A DNA stretch of 64,000 nt, from contig JALOAG010000001.1 in NCBI GenBank assembly GCA_023228875.1, positions 248,001 to 312,000 of the forward strand, written 5' to 3'. The notes below the pieces were generated by a model. The model did not search any database, was not told the origin of the DNA, and saw only the letters and a list, made by a program, of their open reading frames with translations. The translations under genes were made by a program, and so were the position numbers. Positions 26,333 through 35,026 of the stretch are shown one piece after another. Position 1 is the stretch's first letter. Each line of letters opens with the position of its first letter. The stretch comes from Bacteroidia bacterium. Lineage in GTDB: Bacteria > Bacteroidota > Bacteroidia > NS11-12g > UBA955.

Positions 26333-27205
26333 ATGAGAAGTCTTATTGAAGATATAAAAGCCGGATTTAATAAAGGAAATAATGCCTTACGCAAACTAAT
26401 TATCATCAATGCTGTTGTATTTATTATCACAGCCATTTTAGGGAAGTTTCCTTCATCATGGATAAAGACTTTGTTAGAAAGCATTTCGCTGCCACATAGA
26501 TTTCAAGACTTTATTTTGCAACCATGGTCAATTTTGACCTATATATTCTTACATGCTGGTTTCTGGCATATATTATCCAATATGTTATGGTTGTATTTTA
26601 TTGGAGAAATATTCCGAAGTTTTGTTGGCAACAAACACATCTACCGAACTTTCCTTTGGGGTGGAATTACAGGCGGCATACTATTCTTACTCGTACTTAA
26701 TCTTTTGCCTCATTATGCAGATATGACTTCGTCAATCCACTTAGTAGGTGCATCGGGTGGAGTAACTGCAATCATTGTTGCTGCTGCTGTTTTTACACCA
26801 GAGTTTGAGATTAGACCATTTGGATTATTCAACATTAAACTCAAATGGATTGCAATTGCATTTATAGTTTATAACTTGCTATCTTTAGGAACCGGAGACA
26901 ATGATGGTGGTATTCTTGCACATCTTGGAGGTGCAATTTTTGGCTATTTATATGTGAAATGGATGCGTGGACAACTTCCTTTACCCGATTTCACAGGGAT
27001 TTTTAATTTCAAAAAAAGAGGTACAAAACCCAACCGTAATTTTAAAGTACATATTAATCCCAATAGACAGCCTCAAACAAATAGTAGCATTGAAACATCT
27101 CAAAAGGAGATTGATATTATTCTTGACAAAATCTCTAAATCGGGGTATGACTCTTTATCTAAAAAAGAGAAAGAATTACTTTTCAAGGCAAGTAAGGAGT
27201 TATAA
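26333..27205 (+). CDS. Rhomboid family intramembrane serine protease
   Basis: This 290-residue protease has six membrane helices. The catalytic Ser lies in HLVGASGGVTAII (GxSG, about residue 143), and the catalytic His in ILAHLGGAIFGYLYVKW (about 198). The oxyanion-side FLHAGFWHILSNMLWLYF region (HxxxxHxxxN-like) is present near 65-82. After the last helix comes a hydrophilic linker and a conserved C-terminal segment IDIILDKISKSGYDSLSKKE, recognisable as the DUF6576-type tail found in Bacteroidota rhomboids. It would cleave membrane proteins at or near the bilayer surface; substrates are unknown. Confidence 0.92.
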   Translation: MRSLIEDIKAGFNKGNNALRKLIIINAVVFIITAILGKFPSSWIKTLLESISLPHRFQDFILQPWSILTYIFLHAGFWHILSNMLWLYFIGEIFRSFVGNKHIYRTFLWGGITGGILFLLVLNLLPHYADMTSSIHLVGASGGVTAIIVAAAVFTPEFEIRPFGLFNIKLKWIAIAFIVYNLLSLGTGDNDGGILAHLGGAIFGYLYVKWMRGQLPLPDFTGIFNFKKRGTKPNRNFKVHINPNRQPQTNSSIETSQKEIDIILDKISKSGYDSLSKKEKELLFKASKEL

Positions 27206-27269
27206 CACACTGCCCGCAATATTTTTGATTAATTTTGAGGGCAAAGCATTGTATATTAAATACTGATTA

Positions 27270-27277
27270 TATATTTG
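27270..27277 (+). promoter_or_regulatory. -7 element upstream of the PorE-like gene
   Basis: TATATTTG matches TAnnTTTG and lies 45 nt before the ATG at 27323. A TTG at 27249-27251 gives an 18 nt spacer. A second match, TAATTTTG at 27230-27237, is a possible further start. Confidence 0.45.
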
Positions 27278-27322
27278 CTTCTTTAAAATTTGTACCTAAA
27301 TAAACAGCTATTATATCTGATA

Positions 27323-30300
27323 ATGAAAAGACAATTTACCCTACTGTTAAGTATCTTTATGTTGGTTGGCACTCTTGTTATTCAACAAGGTTGCAGCAAA
27401 GTGTCAATGGAGAAAGCAAATGAGTTGAGAGAAACACGTCAATACGCCCAGGCTGCCGACATGTACACAAAACTATCTTCGAGCAAGAAGCTCTCTAAAG
27501 ACTTAAAACAAGAAGCAACCTACAAAGCCGCTGAATGTTATAGAAAAGCAAATGAATTTGGAAAAGCAAAACGTGCTTACGAAAAAATCTTGCGCAAAGA
27601 ACCAAAAAATAGTGAAGCACTTTATCAATTGGGCGTTCTTACTATGAAAGAGGCAGCAGAACAAACCAATTTGGACATTTACAAACGTGCAAAAGAATAT
27701 TTTCAAAAATATCTGGCAGAAGTTCCCGGTGATGCAAATGTGAATCGCAAAATTGCAAGTTGTGATTCGGCAGAAAGTTGGCTTACCCAAGAATCCAGAT
27801 TTGTTGTAACAAACTTTAGAGAGGTCAATACAAAATACAGTGATTATTCACCCATGATTTCAGATAAAAAAGACAATGCTATGTTCTTTGTTTCTGATAG
27901 AGAAGGCGGTTACAATAAGAAAAAAATCTATGGTGGTACCGGTAGATTTTACTCTGATGTTTGGATAATGGAAAAAGAAAAACTAAAGAGAGGAAAAGAA
28001 AAATGGGGCAAACCCAGACTAGTTACCGGTGAAATCAACGCCAAGTTTAATGATGGCGTTCAAGACTTTGACAGAAGATATTCTACACTTTATTTCACAA
28101 GATGTAATGGCACAGATGGTAAAACACCTTTTTGTAAAATATATGAAGCCAAAAAACGCGGTAATGACTGGGTTGAGGTAACAGTGCTCCCATTCTGTGA
28201 TGTGGACAGTGCCAATTATGCACATCCTGCGCTTTCACCCGATGGAAACAAATTGTATTTCACTTCTGATAGAGAAGGGGGATATGGAGGATACGATTTG
28301 TATGTGGTTAATTATGTAAAAAGAGGACACACTTGGAGCGACCCAATTAATTTAGGCACAACAATCAATACAGAGAAAGATGAAATGTTCCCATATTACA
28401 ACAGCCATGACAATAGCCTCTATTTCTCATCAAACGGACATATTGGAATGGGTGGATTGGATATATTTAAAAGTGAAGGAACAGGTAACGATTGGTCAGA
28501 ACCCGAAAATTTAAGGTTTCCTTTGAATACCGGTGCAGATGACTTTGGAATCACGTTTGACAACAATGACCAATTTCACGGATTTTTCTCATCAAACAGA
28601 CCGGGCGGAAGAGGTGCAGAAGATATTTATGAGTTTAAAATATTGCCTTTGTACTTTAAATTGGTTGGAACAGTAACTGATTGTAAAACAGGAAAGCCAT
28701 TAGCTAACTCTTTAGTTGAAATCACAAACGATTTAGATACAGTTAAAATATCTTTAAGAACAAATGAGGATGGTGATTATGACACCGTAGTATTAGCAGA
28801 AAAAGCAACTTACAAAATCTCTGTAACTAACAGAGAAGCTTATTACTTTGATGCAGAAGACAATCCAAGAGTGATTACCACTGTAGGATTAAAGAAATCA
28901 CACACGTTTATAGAAGATTTTTGTTTGAACCCTCAGTTAGATTTTGCAAAGGTGCTTCCTATTTTCTATGACTTAGACAAGGCGAATATCAAACCTGCTG
29001 CTGCTAAAGTACTTTCAGACTCATTATTACCTTTATTATTAAAATATCCAAAAATCAGAATTGAGTTGGGCTCTCATACAGACTGTCGTTCATCTTATGC
29101 GTATAATATTTCACTTTCTCAGCGAAGAGCAGATTCAGCGGTATCATACTTAATCAGCAGAGGAATTGACCCTCGCAGAATTATTGCAAAAGGATATGGC
29201 GAATCTCAATTAATAAATGATTGTGCATGCGAAGGAAGAGACATTGTAGCAAACACAAAATATGACTTGGGTCTTAGTCCAATTAATAATCTGCCAATAG
29301 TTGCAAAGAAGAAAATTGAGAGTGGTGATCAATATACTTATAAAGATTATGCACCCAATGAGATTAAGGTTGTAAACAATGTAAAATTTGTACCTTGTGA
29401 TGAGTTTCAACACTCTCAAAACAGAAGAACAACATTTAGAATTTTGGACGTGAACTTTGATTCAAGTGTTCAAGTATTAAACTCTGACGACCCTAACAAT
29501 AAAAATGCTCAAATTGTAATTGTGAAACTGGAGAAAGCAGGTGAAATCTATAAAGGACAAGTGTCTGCAAATAATGCACCTCCTGCAGGTCCTTCCATGT
29601 TTATAGAATCTAATAAGTTAGAGATATCGTTAACAGAACTTAAAAACTTGATTGAACGCAAAGCTATTACACCAGAAGCATTACAAGGTGTTTCTCCACA
29701 ACAAATCCTGAGTGGCAAAGTGCCTCCGGGTGCTTCTGTAAAAGTAACTTCGTTATTAATCGGAACTAAAGAATCAGGCAAAACCTACGATAATGTTGAA
29801 TTACAAATAAGCACTTTCCCTGCTTCTTTTAGACTTGGTTTCAAAGCATTAGATTCGTTGTTTGGAGCTACTTTTGACAAAGAAGAAAGTGAGCTAGCTT
29901 TAACACACATAAACAAACAAGCACTGCTTGAAGGTCCTATAAATTCAAAATTGACCACGAAAGAAGAACCAAAAGTTGACTGGAATGCAATACCCGGAGT
30001 GATAAAGCTAAAAATAGTTGAAGAAAGCGGTGTGAAGTACATCTCTGTTATGTTAAATGATAAAGAACCCATGTTGTTTAGTTTTGACTTTATGGGAAGA
30101 AACACATGGATTGATGTTCCTTCCGCAGTAAAATTATATCAATCAAAAACTATTACTAAGAAGGATTTTGCTGATGGAGATAAGTTTAAAGCTGAAGGCG
30201 TTAAGTTCCCAAGCAATCAATTTGAATTTGAAAAAATGCAATTAGGCGAAGCTGTAGTTACCGGTGTGAAATTTAAAATTTCGGATAAAGCGGATTATCC

Positions 30301-30397
30301 TGCATTAGGAAAAGCATTCTTTAGAAACTTTAAAGACTGGCATGAAGAAGGAGGGTATATTTATCTTGTACCAAAACCTGAACGCGGAAAAAAATAA
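27323..30397 (+). CDS. TPR/PD40/CarboxypepD-like/OmpA lipoprotein, PorE-like, with long C-terminal extension
   Basis: This large envelope lipoprotein (1024 aa from the ATG at 27323) has the lipobox region VIQQGCSK. Helical TPR-type repeats cover about 30-140. PD40/WD40-like propeller segments (for example NAMFFVSDREGG, KLYFTSDREGGYGGYDLYVV, SLYFSSNGHIGMGGLDIF) cover about 165-440. A carboxypeptidase-regulatory-like domain (LVGTVTDCKTGKPLANSLVE) covers about 445-535, and an OmpA peptidoglycan-binding domain (YDLDKANIKPAAAKVLSDSL, GSHTDCRSS, SQRRADSAVSYL, QNRRTTFRIL) about 548-712. This order is that of PorE, a type IX secretion accessory protein. About 310 residues follow the OmpA domain, which PorE-type proteins usually lack. 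The domain role is known; the link to secretion is inferred. Confidence 0.82.
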   Translation: MKRQFTLLLSIFMLVGTLVIQQGCSKVSMEKANELRETRQYAQAADMYTKLSSSKKLSKDLKQEATYKAAECYRKANEFGKAKRAYEKILRKEPKNSEALYQLGVLTMKEAAEQTNLDIYKRAKEYFQKYLAEVPGDANVNRKIASCDSAESWLTQESRFVVTNFREVNTKYSDYSPMISDKKDNAMFFVSDREGGYNKKKIYGGTGRFYSDVWIMEKEKLKRGKEKWGKPRLVTGEINAKFNDGVQDFDRRYSTLYFTRCNGTDGKTPFCKIYEAKKRGNDWVEVTVLPFCDVDSANYAHPALSPDGNKLYFTSDREGGYGGYDLYVVNYVKRGHTWSDPINLGTTINTEKDEMFPYYNSHDNSLYFSSNGHIGMGGLDIFKSEGTGNDWSEPENLRFPLNTGADDFGITFDNNDQFHGFFSSNRPGGRGAEDIYEFKILPLYFKLVGTVTDCKTGKPLANSLVEITNDLDTVKISLRTNEDGDYDTVVLAEKATYKISVTNREAYYFDAEDNPRVITTVGLKKSHTFIEDFCLNPQLDFAKVLPIFYDLDKANIKPAAAKVLSDSLLPLLLKYPKIRIELGSHTDCRSSYAYNISLSQRRADSAVSYLISRGIDPRRIIAKGYGESQLINDCACEGRDIVANTKYDLGLSPINNLPIVAKKKIESGDQYTYKDYAPNEIKVVNNVKFVPCDEFQHSQNRRTTFRILDVNFDSSVQVLNSDDPNNKNAQIVIVKLEKAGEIYKGQVSANNAPPAGPSMFIESNKLEISLTELKNLIERKAITPEALQGVSPQQILSGKVPPGASVKVTSLLIGTKESGKTYDNVELQISTFPASFRLGFKALDSLFGATFDKEESELALTHINKQALLEGPINSKLTTKEEPKVDWNAIPGVIKLKIVEESGVKYISVMLNDKEPMLFSFDFMGRNTWIDVPSAVKLYQSKTITKKDFADGDKFKAEGVKFPSNQFEFEKMQLGEAVVTGVKFKISDKADYPALGKAFFRNFKDWHEEGGYIYLVPKPERGKK

Positions 30398-30422
30398 TTA
30401 AAAATCATTTTAAATCATTCGA

Positions 30423-30457
30423 TAATAACAAAAGGGGCATTGCCCCTTTTGTTATTA
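30423..30457 (+). terminator. Strong intrinsic terminator, nearly symmetrical
   Basis: A 16-bp perfect inverted repeat (30423-30438 with 30442-30457) has a GGGGC/GCCCC core, a three-base loop and flanking A- and T-rich arms. It lies 26 nt after the stop of the PorE-like gene. Its arms are T-rich on both strands, so it could act in both directions. It insulates purM from the upstream gene. Confidence 0.85.
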
Positions 30458-30473
30458 TTAGCCTATAATCTTC

Positions 30474-30481
30474 TACATTTG
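30474..30481 (+). promoter_or_regulatory. -7 element of purM, four bases from the ATG
   Basis: TACATTTG matches TAnnTTTG and is followed by four bases and then the purM ATG. The TTTG at 30448-30451, inside the right arm of the terminator, is a candidate -33 element (22 nt spacer). The transcript would be leaderless or nearly so. Confidence 0.5.
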
Positions 30482-30485
30482 CAGC

Positions 30486-31646
30486 ATGAGCGATAGATAT
30501 GAAAAGCGCGGGGTTTCTTCTCAAAAAGAAGATGTTCATAAAGCCATAAAAAACATTGACAAAGGTCTTTATAACAACACCTTTTGCAAAATTATACCTG
30601 ATGTATTAGGTGGGAACAAAGAGTATTGCAATATTATACATGCAGACGGTGCAGGTACCAAATCATCATTAGCATATATCTATTGGAAAGAAACCGGAGA
30701 CTTAAATGTATGGAAAGGTGTAGCACAAGACGCTATAGTGATGAACCTTGATGATATGTTATGTGTAGGGGCAACTGATAATTTCCTGCTCTCTAGTACT
30801 ATAGGTAGAAACAAATCCCGTATTCCCGGTGAAGTTATTGGTGCTATCATCAATGGAACACAAGAGTTTATTGATTCTCTCAGCCGATACGGTGTCAATA
30901 TTATTTCAGGTGGAGGTGAAACCGCTGATATTGGAGATTTGGTTAAAACATTGGTCATTGATTCCACAATGACTGCCAGACTGCCTCGCAAGAATGTAGT
31001 TGAAATAAAAATCAAACCGGGCGATGTAATTGTGGGCTTTGCTTCATTTGGACAAGCTACTTATGAGAGTTTCTATAATGCGGGAATGGGTAGCAATGGA
31101 CTTACCTCTGCCCGACATGATGTGTTTCATTCTTTATATAGATCCAAATATCCTGAGAGCTTTGATGAACAAATTCCAGTTGAATTAGCCTATACAGGAT
31201 CGCTTAAGTTGACCGACAAAATTGAAGGCTACCCGTATGATGCTGGGAAAATGGTGCTTTCGCCTACACGAACCTATTCACCTCTGCTTAAACAAATAAT
31301 TCAGGAACACAGCAATAAAATTAGTGGTATCATACATTGCACAGGTGGTGCGCAAACAAAGGTGTTACATTTTATTGATAAATTGAAAATCATAAAAGAT
31401 AATTTGTTTGAAACACCAATTCTTTTCAAAACAATCCAGCAAGAATCCGGTACTGCTTGGAAGGAAATGTATAAAGTATTTAATATGGGACATAGACTTG
31501 AAATTTATACTGATGTCAATACTGCCAATACATTGATTGATATTGCGGGTTCTTTTAATATTGAAGGTAAAATAATTGGGAGGGTCGAAGAGTCAAATAA
31601 AAAAGAGCTACACATTCACTCTCCTGAAGGCGTTATTACATATTAA
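30486..31646 (+). CDS. purM: Phosphoribosylformylglycinamidine cyclo-ligase (AIR synthase)
   Basis: PurM closes the imidazole ring in purine synthesis (FGAM + ATP to AIR). The 386-residue sequence is of the longer Bacteroidota form. The N-terminal half has MSDRYEKRGVSSQKEDVHKA, HADGAGTKSSLAY, QDAIVMNLDDMLCVGA and IISGGGETADIGDLV, the ATP-binding features of the PurM/PurL/SelD fold. The C-terminal half carries ISGIIHCTGGAQTKVLHF and FNMGHRLEIY. Its sequence is far from E. coli PurM but typical for the phylum. Confidence 0.93.
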   Translation: MSDRYEKRGVSSQKEDVHKAIKNIDKGLYNNTFCKIIPDVLGGNKEYCNIIHADGAGTKSSLAYIYWKETGDLNVWKGVAQDAIVMNLDDMLCVGATDNFLLSSTIGRNKSRIPGEVIGAIINGTQEFIDSLSRYGVNIISGGGETADIGDLVKTLVIDSTMTARLPRKNVVEIKIKPGDVIVGFASFGQATYESFYNAGMGSNGLTSARHDVFHSLYRSKYPESFDEQIPVELAYTGSLKLTDKIEGYPYDAGKMVLSPTRTYSPLLKQIIQEHSNKISGIIHCTGGAQTKVLHFIDKLKIIKDNLFETPILFKTIQQESGTAWKEMYKVFNMGHRLEIYTDVNTANTLIDIAGSFNIEGKIIGRVEESNKKELHIHSPEGVITY

Positions 31647-31687
31647 AGGTAATTCAAGTATAAATTGAATATGACTAAGCACTTTGA

Positions 31688-32263
31688 ATGAAAATTCTGC
31701 AAGGTAAAATATGGGTTGAATCTAAATTGGCATCCTACTTTTTGTTGCTGTGCATGATGTTAATTCACTCTTGTTCATCAAATAAAAAGGAAAAAATCAA
31801 CCAAATGGATAAGTTGCAAGAAATGCTTACAACAGAGACAGCGGATGATATTGAAATTGAATACACAGATTCAGGATTTCTCAAAGCTGTTCTTACCTCT
31901 CCGAAAGCAATTTCAAGACGTGGGAATGAAAATTCCTACACAGAAATGCCAACAGGTTTATTAGCCAAATTTTACAACCAAAAAAAAGAAATTGAAAGTA
32001 CTGTTTCTGCGGAGTATGGGATAAAATATGAGCAAGAACATAAGATAATCCTACGAAAGAATGTTGACGTAGTAAATGTTAAGAATGAAAGGCTCAACAC
32101 CGAAGAGTTAATTTGGGACCAAAATACTAAGAAAATTTATACCGATAAATTTGTAAAAATAACCACACCAACAGAGATTCTTACAGGCTATGGACTTGTA
32201 GCTGATGAGGATTTTAGTAATTGGGTAATAAAAAAAGCAAGTGGTGAGTTTAATTTAGAGTAA
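31688..32263 (+). CDS. lptC: LPS export periplasmic protein LptC
   Basis: LptC links the LptBFG transporter to the LptA bridge that moves lipopolysaccharide across the periplasm. The 191-residue protein has an N-terminal hydrophobic segment ending in MLIHSCSS, which reads as a lipoprotein signal, and one LptC/OstA-like beta-jellyroll domain: IEYTDSGFLKAVLTSPKA, then ESTVSAEYGIKYEQEHKI, RLNTEELIWDQNTKKIYTDK and TGYGLVADEDFSNW. The GYGLxxxxxFxxW ending is the phylum's LptC signature. The next small gene starts 12 nt downstream. Confidence 0.9.
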   Translation: MKILQGKIWVESKLASYFLLLCMMLIHSCSSNKKEKINQMDKLQEMLTTETADDIEIEYTDSGFLKAVLTSPKAISRRGNENSYTEMPTGLLAKFYNQKKEIESTVSAEYGIKYEQEHKIILRKNVDVVNVKNERLNTEELIWDQNTKKIYTDKFVKITTPTEILTGYGLVADEDFSNWVIKKASGEFNLE

Positions 32264-32274
32264 TTTGCGCAAGT

Positions 32275-32472
32275 ATGACAGCCAATTGGTTCTTATTGAT
32301 ATTATGGATGTTTGTAGCGGCAATTGCGGTTGTAGAGCTAACAGCTTCTTATTTGGATAATGGAATTGCGAGTTTCAAGACTATACTTCTATTTCTCTTA
32401 TTGCTTTGTGCTTTATTTTTTATTGTACGGCTGCGAAAGCTCCGCAATAATGAAAAAATCAAAAAAAAGTAA
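32275..32472 (+). CDS. Small two-helix membrane protein after lptC
   Basis: This 65-residue protein has two membrane helices (NWFLLILWMFVAAIAVVEL and TILLFLLLLCALFFIVRL) and a strongly basic tail (RKLRNNEKIKKK). It follows lptC by 11 nt and is convergent with the aminotransferase gene, whose stop lies 8 nt away. The composition and spacing suggest a real gene. I do not recognise the family. Confidence 0.65.
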   Translation: MTANWFLLILWMFVAAIAVVELTASYLDNGIASFKTILLFLLLLCALFFIVRLRKLRNNEKIKKK

Positions 32473-32479
32473 TTCTTAC

Positions 32480-33622
32480 TTAACGTTCTGAAGCGGACTT
32501 TACTTGTTGTACAAACAACTTGACGCACTCAACTATATAATTCAATTGTTCTTCATCCATTTCAGTGCTAATGGGAAGAGACACAACACAATTAGCTAAG
32601 TGTTCAGACACCGGCAGTATGTCTTTCGTTTGATATGCATTCTGTTGATGAATGGGAATTGGATAATAGACCATGGTTGGAATATGATGTGTTGCCAAAA
32701 ACGTTTTGAAATCCTCTCTGTTTATTCCATTCAACACCAATGTATATTGATGAAATACATGGTCAGAGTATGGGGCTCGTTGTGGAATTTCTATAAAAGG
32801 AGCTAAATGTTTAAAAGCAGTATCATAAAATGCAGCAACTTGATTCCTTGCAAGATTATATTCAACAAGATGAGGTAGCTTAGCTCTCAAAATCACTGCT
32901 TGAATTGTATCCAATCTTGAATTTACACCGACTAAATCATGGATATACTTCACTCTTTGACCATGATTTGCTATACTCTTAATCTTTTTGCCCAATTCTG
33001 CATCTTGCGTGAAGATAGCACCGCCATCACCATAACAACCTAAGTTTTTTGAAGGGAAAAAAGATGTAGTACCAATTGTACCCATAGTGCCTGCTTTTAT
33101 TTTGGTACCATCAGAAAACGTATATTCAGCGCCAATGGCTTGGGCATTATCTTCTATTATAAAAAGATTATGCTCTTTTGCGATTTGCAGTAATTCTTCC
33201 ATGGGTGCACATTGCCCAAAAAGATGTACGGGAGCTATAACCTTCGTTTTACTTGTTAATTTATCTCTTACAGATTGAGGGTCAAGTGTGTAATACGTTG
33301 GATGAACATCTGCATAAACAGGTTTTAGTTTTAGCAGTTTGACCACCTCTGCCAACGCAACATAATTAAAAGATGGGATTATAATTTCGTCATCTTGTTC
33401 TAAGTCCAGAGCCATCAATGCAATTTGCAAAGCATCGGTTCCATTAGCACAAGGTATCACGTGTTGCACTTGCATGAAAGATGCGAGTTCTGTCGAAAAT
33501 TCCAGTACATCGTTGCCGTTAATGAATGCTGTTGATTCGATTACAGACTCGATACCGTTTAAAATCTCTTTTTTAATTTTTTGATATTGACCATGTAGGT
33601 CAACCATTGCAATAGGACGCAT
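32480..33622 (-). CDS. DegT/DnrJ/EryC1/StrS sugar aminotransferase
   Basis: This PLP-dependent aminotransferase (380 aa) works on nucleotide-linked keto-sugars and supplies amino sugars for surface glycans. Landmarks are NGTDALQIALMALDL, DDEIIIPSFNYVALAEVV, FIIEDNAQAIGAEY, the PLP-lysine segment SFFPSKNLGCYGDGGAIFT (about 184-202), and GVNSRLDTIQAVILRAKLPH. The C-terminal half has VFHQYTLVL. The start codon overlaps the stop of the O-antigen ligase-like gene (TAATG), so the two are translationally coupled and probably belong to the same glycan pathway. The sugar substrate is unknown. Confidence 0.9.
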   Translation of the reverse strand: MRPIAMVDLHGQYQKIKKEILNGIESVIESTAFINGNDVLEFSTELASFMQVQHVIPCANGTDALQIALMALDLEQDDEIIIPSFNYVALAEVVKLLKLKPVYADVHPTYYTLDPQSVRDKLTSKTKVIAPVHLFGQCAPMEELLQIAKEHNLFIIEDNAQAIGAEYTFSDGTKIKAGTMGTIGTTSFFPSKNLGCYGDGGAIFTQDAELGKKIKSIANHGQRVKYIHDLVGVNSRLDTIQAVILRAKLPHLVEYNLARNQVAAFYDTAFKHLAPFIEIPQRAPYSDHVFHQYTLVLNGINREDFKTFLATHHIPTMVYYPIPIHQQNAYQTKDILPVSEHLANCVVSLPISTEMDEEQLNYIVECVKLFVQQVKSASER

Positions 33623-34986
33623 TATGTGGATTGAATTTGGGGTGGCAAAGATATATTTGATATCGGTATTTTTCTTTTCTTAATAAACTTCTTTGGTGTT
33701 AAGGCAGCAATTGTAAATCCAAACCATAGTTGCCAGGTATAAGGATTTAAAGATGCTACCATATAACTTTCAAAAATGCCGATAACAAGTGCACCAAAGA
33801 ACAAAGGAGCAATAGTGTGAGATTTATGTTGCGAACGATATACCAATATAATTACTCCCGATAAAAAAGCAATCAGCCCCAACAAGCCGGTATTCAACCA
33901 AATTGTGAGGTAAGAATTATGAATATTCCCGTAATTATGAATAAGCATGGGGATTTCTGCATACCATTTTTTATCCCAATGAGAATATTCTGCATAAGTA
34001 AACCCATAGCCAAGCCAGTAATTTCCTTGAATTTCTCTCCAACATGCATCCCAGACATAAATCCTGCCTGATGCATAAGAAATGGTTTCTAACCTAAACT
34101 CAGATTGTAAACCGAAATCTATTATCAGTGTTTCAATCCATGCTGTAAGAACCCCATACGCAGATGCAATCGCTAATGTTAATACCAAACCGGAAAAGAA
34201 TTTTACCCTAATGGTTCTAAACAACATGAAAACCCCTAATGCCATCAAAGCACTTCGAGATGCGCTAAGTAAAATTGTAAATAGAAAAATGCCTATAAAA
34301 ATCCAATACATCCTAGGCGAGAACAATCTTGGAAATTTATCCTTTATAAGTGCAATATTCATTATAAATAACGCAGAGAATATCCCTACACCATTGGGAT
34401 TCCTATGAATTCCATTGAATCTGCCAAAGTGAGCAAAGCCTTCAGGATTTATACGCGACATGATTATACTAATGGCATATAAACTTACAAAAACAAAAAG
34501 CCATTTTCTGAGGAAAGTTATTCCACCCGGTCGGTTAAATATGTGTGTTAGCGCTGCCGGAACTATGATAATCATGAGTCCATAGGAAATGAGTTTTTGC
34601 AACCCGATAAATTCGAAGTTCACTAAAAACAATCCAATCAAAGCCACTAATAAATATGCCCAGAAGTAGTTAATAAAAGAGTGCTGAATAGGATTCTTAG
34701 TCTTAAATAGAATGTAGAGAAACATCAAGATAGCAACTAATTCTTTTGCATTACCGGCATTTTCAAACATAGGCATTACGCTGTCTGAGAACAACAGAAT
34801 CACAAGAAAGAGAATGAGTGCGTCTCCCAATCGCTGTTTGCTAAGATTCCAACCAATCACACCCAACACAACTATTGAAGCAACAATGGAACCTCCAAAA
34901 GATGAAAGAAGAATCAGTAGCAGTTGGATAAAAATACTCTTGCTAAGTAAGAATAATCCCTTTGTTTCTTTGAGAAGTTGCTTCAC
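33622..34986 (-). CDS. O-antigen ligase / Wzy_C family membrane protein
   Basis: This 454-residue polytopic protein has 11-12 membrane helices. The Wzy_C/WaaL signature region, with RSALMALGVFMLFRTIRV, lies near the middle. A large periplasmic loop follows, holding YASGRIYVWDACWREIQGN and GYGFTYAEYSHW with a conserved HNSYLTIWLNTGLLGLIAF further on. Such proteins join or polymerise O-antigen-type sugars on the outer face of the inner membrane. The start is a GTG at 34986, and no ATG gives a sensible N-terminus. It is the first gene of a pair with the aminotransferase and follows bamA by 40 nt. Confidence 0.85.
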   Translation of the reverse strand: MKQLLKETKGLFLLSKSIFIQLLLILLSSFGGSIVASIVVLGVIGWNLSKQRLGDALILFLVILLFSDSVMPMFENAGNAKELVAILMFLYILFKTKNPIQHSFINYFWAYLLVALIGLFLVNFEFIGLQKLISYGLMIIIVPAALTHIFNRPGGITFLRKWLFVFVSLYAISIIMSRINPEGFAHFGRFNGIHRNPNGVGIFSALFIMNIALIKDKFPRLFSPRMYWIFIGIFLFTILLSASRSALMALGVFMLFRTIRVKFFSGLVLTLAIASAYGVLTAWIETLIIDFGLQSEFRLETISYASGRIYVWDACWREIQGNYWLGYGFTYAEYSHWDKKWYAEIPMLIHNYGNIHNSYLTIWLNTGLLGLIAFLSGVIILVYRSQHKSHTIAPLFFGALVIGIFESYMVASLNPYTWQLWFGFTIAALTPKKFIKKRKIPISNISLPPQIQST

Positions 34987-35026
34987 CGCTGCGAAGTTAT
35001 AAAACTAATTGAAGCTTATTATAGAC

